A stretch of 13,050 nt of DNA from Desulfobulbaceae bacterium (GTDB lineage Bacteria; Desulfobacterota; Desulfobulbia; Desulfobulbales; SURF-16), in NCBI GenBank assembly GCA_024763115.1, contig JANTGB010000028.1, positions 1 to 13,050 of the forward strand, in the 5' to 3' direction. The translations under genes and the position numbers were made by a program. A model generated the notes under the pieces. The model ran no database searches, was not told the origin of the DNA, and saw nothing but the letters and a program-made list of their open reading frames with translations. This document shows positions 10,880 to 13,050 of the stretch, in pieces. Position 1 is the stretch's first letter; the number at the start of each line of letters is the position of its first letter.

Positions 10880-12862
10880 CTACCATTCAAGCCGCAAAGT
10901 ATTATCAAGCGGATCAACTTTAGCCAGTTTGAGCCTGATGACATCACCGGGTTCAATATCAGCCCCACGAACCAGGGGCAGATCGGTCTCCAGCAGCACA
11001 TCCTTTATTACTACCCTGATTCTCCGGGTCTGAATATCAACGACAATGACGGAAAACCGCTCACCAATCCGCTGGGCCAGATAGCGTAAAATCCAGTAAC
11101 GGTGCCGGGCCTGGCGGACAAAATTGGCCCTTGACAGACTGTGAATGATTTTGGCCATATAATCCTTACAGTCAGATTGAGAAAAAAGCTGGCCCCTGCC
11201 CTGTAAAACATTGACCAATTGATGTTCGATAATCAGATCAAGCAGTCGCCTTATAGGCGAGGTTACTGTTGTATACTGGGGAACACCCACTCCGCTGTGC
11301 CGTCTGGGTTTGATCAGCAGTTCTCCCCTGGAGAGATACTTGCGCTGCCGAAAATTAAGAAAAAGATCCTTTTCCACCCCCTGGTAAAGACGTTTGCGCG
11401 GCGGTTCCTGACAGCGATACAGGCCGGGAATCTCCCGGTCACAGAGATATTGACCGGCCAGGGTATTGGCCAGGATCATAAACTCCGCCACCAGGGTACG
11501 GGCCGGGGTGTCAACATCATTTATATTCACCTGAATCTGCTCACCGATTGTAATATTAACATCGGGAATGGGTAGCAGCAGGGCGCCATTTGCCAATCGA
11601 TTCAGCTGCAGGGTCAGACTGAGCCGGGCCAGGTTCTTTAACTCTTCATCCCTAGCAATCATTTCTCCTGCTTCATCATAGGTTAAGCGGCGTTTAACGG
11701 TAACCACGCTGCGGCAAAGTTCAAACTCCAGGACTTCACCCCCGGCTGAGAGTAAAACCATGAAGCTGATGGCCGGCCGGGGTTTATCTTTAAGCAGGCT
11801 GCATACCCCCTGGGACAGGGACTCGGGCAGCATGGGAATCTGCCCTTCAGGAAAATAAATCGAGGTGCCCCGCTCCAGGGCTTCATTAAACAGCGGAGAA
11901 TCAACCGGAACCCATGGGGTTACATCGGCAATATGAATACCGACCAGAAAACCGTTGTCCCGTTTTTCAATATGAAGGGCGTCGTCAAAATCCCTGGTGT
12001 CGGCCCCGTCAATAGTCAATAACTCAAGATGACGCAAATCCCGGCGCCCTTCAGCCGGCAGTTCATCAGCAGATGGTTCAACAACCTCGGCCTGTTTAAG
12101 GGCGGCAGGAGAAAATTCAATCGGCAGTTCCTTTTTGAGCAGGGGAATATTTTCATCTTCATCCCAGACCCCGGCCGCCACCAGTAGATGAAAGGGGTCA
12201 TGAGGCCTGGTCAGCCGGGCCCGTTTTAACAGTTCTCTGGTAACTGAACTTTCCGCCGCCTCATTGCCATGCAGAAAATAATCAGCCAGCAGGGCCAGAC
12301 ATTTTTCCCGCTCCGGCCACTCGCCGATGTTTTCCCCTCTGCTCAGGTTCTGCAGGGCCCGGGCCCCGCTATCCAGTAATTTTTCCCTGGCTTTTTCCCT
12401 GGCCGCCTTTTCTTTAAGCTGTTCCACCACGTCCACAGAATGCACCAGGATTTTTCCTTCCCGGTATTTAAAAAAAAGACGATCAATAAACACACAACGC
12501 AAAAAAGCCGCCACATGATCATCAGTAACGTCGCCGGCAAAGGAAAGTTCAGCCAGGAACTCAGGGGCAAAGGCGGAATCATTCTCTTCAACCGCCAGTT
12601 CCCAGATTTCAGCCAGGTTTACCAGCTGCATTAAATCCTGCCGTTGCTTCGCGGTTTCCTGCAGCAGCCGCTGAACATCTTCTCTGGTAAGTTCTACTGG
12701 AAAATGCCGGCCGCTTTGATGAACAATTCTGGCCAGGGGAAGATTCATTTCCCGGCCATTCCGGTTAATTATCCGCAACCGTTTGCCGTTATCCTCGGTT
12801 ACCAGGCCGCAGATAAAGCGGGATTGATCAATATATTCTATAATTTTACCTTGCAAAGTCAT
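10880..12862 (-). CDS. RNase II/RNase R-family 3'-5' exoribonuclease
   Basis: This 660-residue protein is close in length to RNase II (about 644) and shorter than RNase R. A small SH3-like beta domain at the N-terminus (about 3-50: GKIIEYIDQSRFICGLVTE) replaces the usual pair of cold-shock domains, followed by a charged helical region (about 55-270). The RNB catalytic domain begins around 275. In TIDGADTRDFDDALHI the metal ligands D285, D291, D293 and D294 have exactly the spacing of E. coli RNase II D201/D207/D209/D210. TSPIRRLLDLIIEHQL (about 534-549) carries the conserved arginines. The last 60 residues look like a short S1-type RNA-binding domain. It should degrade single-stranded RNA processively. 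An AAAGGAA ribosome-binding site precedes the ATG. The domain plan is closer to the chloroplast/cyanobacterial RNase II-like group than to E. coli Rnr. Confidence 0.9.
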   Translation of the reverse strand: MTLQGKIIEYIDQSRFICGLVTEDNGKRLRIINRNGREMNLPLARIVHQSGRHFPVELTREDVQRLLQETAKQRQDLMQLVNLAEIWELAVEENDSAFAPEFLAELSFAGDVTDDHVAAFLRCVFIDRLFFKYREGKILVHSVDVVEQLKEKAAREKAREKLLDSGARALQNLSRGENIGEWPEREKCLALLADYFLHGNEAAESSVTRELLKRARLTRPHDPFHLLVAAGVWDEDENIPLLKKELPIEFSPAALKQAEVVEPSADELPAEGRRDLRHLELLTIDGADTRDFDDALHIEKRDNGFLVGIHIADVTPWVPVDSPLFNEALERGTSIYFPEGQIPMLPESLSQGVCSLLKDKPRPAISFMVLLSAGGEVLEFELCRSVVTVKRRLTYDEAGEMIARDEELKNLARLSLTLQLNRLANGALLLPIPDVNITIGEQIQVNINDVDTPARTLVAEFMILANTLAGQYLCDREIPGLYRCQEPPRKRLYQGVEKDLFLNFRQRKYLSRGELLIKPRRHSGVGVPQYTTVTSPIRRLLDLIIEHQLVNVLQGRGQLFSQSDCKDYMAKIIHSLSRANFVRQARHRYWILRYLAQRIGERFSVIVVDIQTRRIRVVIKDVLLETDLPLVRGADIEPGDVIRLKLAKVDPLDNTLRLEW

Positions 12863-12957
12863 GGATATTCCTTTTGCCGATATAAGGGAGTGAAGAACAT
12901 AAATTTTTATATACTTAAATTTTCCCCTTCATGTTATTCCTTAGTTAAAGTTATTTT

Positions 12958-13050
12958 GTAACTACTCATGGGGGAAGCGCTATAACTTCGCTAACCCCTG
13001 TAATTGTAACTGGTTACAGGGTGCCGTAGATTTTCGTGATCAGGTCGGCG
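12958..13050 (-). repeat. Dispersed repeat cluster (cut by the window edge)
   Basis: A reversed type A end (12958-12980, GTAACTACTCATGGGG...) is followed by the reversed GTTAGCGAAGTTA leader (12982-12994). An 8-bp palindrome CCCTGTAA/TTACAGGG (12997-13004, 13013-13020) comes next, then a reversed type B end (13006-13025). After it GTAGATTTTCGTGATCAG (13026-13043) repeats bases 5-22 exactly, in the same orientation. The 46-bp core starts at 13038 and is cut off by the window end. It lies upstream of the RNase gene. Confidence 0.78.

Noticed and set aside
12880..12960. Promoter for the RNase gene
   Set aside because: TATA-like words occur on the minus strand (around 12905-12915), but no matching -35 box at proper spacing could be chosen with confidence.

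Overview
The window looks like chromosomal DNA from an anaerobic, sulfate-reducer-like Desulfobacterota (old Deltaproteobacteria). This is inferred from three things: a Hanks-kinase/FHA/cyclase gene set, an arsenic operon with a DUF318-type permease and a small redox-disulfide protein, and intergenic spaces full of short palindromic repeats. There is no 16S rRNA or other decisive marker, so the assignment is only moderately secure. No tRNA, rRNA, CRISPR array or complete insertion sequence was seen.

Layout. (1) 97-2369, minus strand: an arsenic/metalloid operon arsR - permease - thioredoxin-like protein - arsC, read from a strong sigma70-type promoter whose -10 box is covered by a palindromic ArsR-like operator. 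(2) 2384-3275: about 0.9 kb without genes, made of nested repeat modules, a long hairpin and a 172-bp MITE-like element. (3) 3311-8303, plus strand: a four-gene phosphosignalling operon. It encodes an FHA-adenylate cyclase, a double-FHA protein, a Ser/Thr kinase with a C-terminal seven-bladed WD40 propeller, and a PP2C phosphatase. Its first gene probably has a leaderless transcript. (4) 8278-8760, minus strand: a DUF721/DciA-like gene that overlaps the phosphatase gene tail to tail. (5) 8949-10852, plus strand: ychF, pyrE and a 56-residue zinc-ribbon protein. (6) 10880-12862, minus strand: an RNase II/R-family exonuclease. (7) 12958-13050: another repeat cluster cut by the window edge.

How the genes work together. 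In the first operon, arsenate would be reduced by the thioredoxin-type ArsC and the product exported by the permease, under ArsR control. The signalling operon has a writer (kinase), an eraser (PP2C), readers (three FHA domains, one of them degenerate) and a second-messenger output (class III cyclase). An acidic-Thr-Val motif recurs in the cyclase, the FHA protein and the kinase, which suggests a shared phosphoacceptor/ligand site. The remaining genes are housekeeping: ribosome-associated ATPase, pyrimidine synthesis, RNA decay and probable helicase loading.

The most unusual feature is a dispersed repeat family whose copies end in GTAACT/AGTTAC-type sequences. They sit in nearly every intergenic space, often directly against stop codons, and in one case they create a false upstream start for pyrE. 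The two window ends carry the same palindromic unit in the same orientation.
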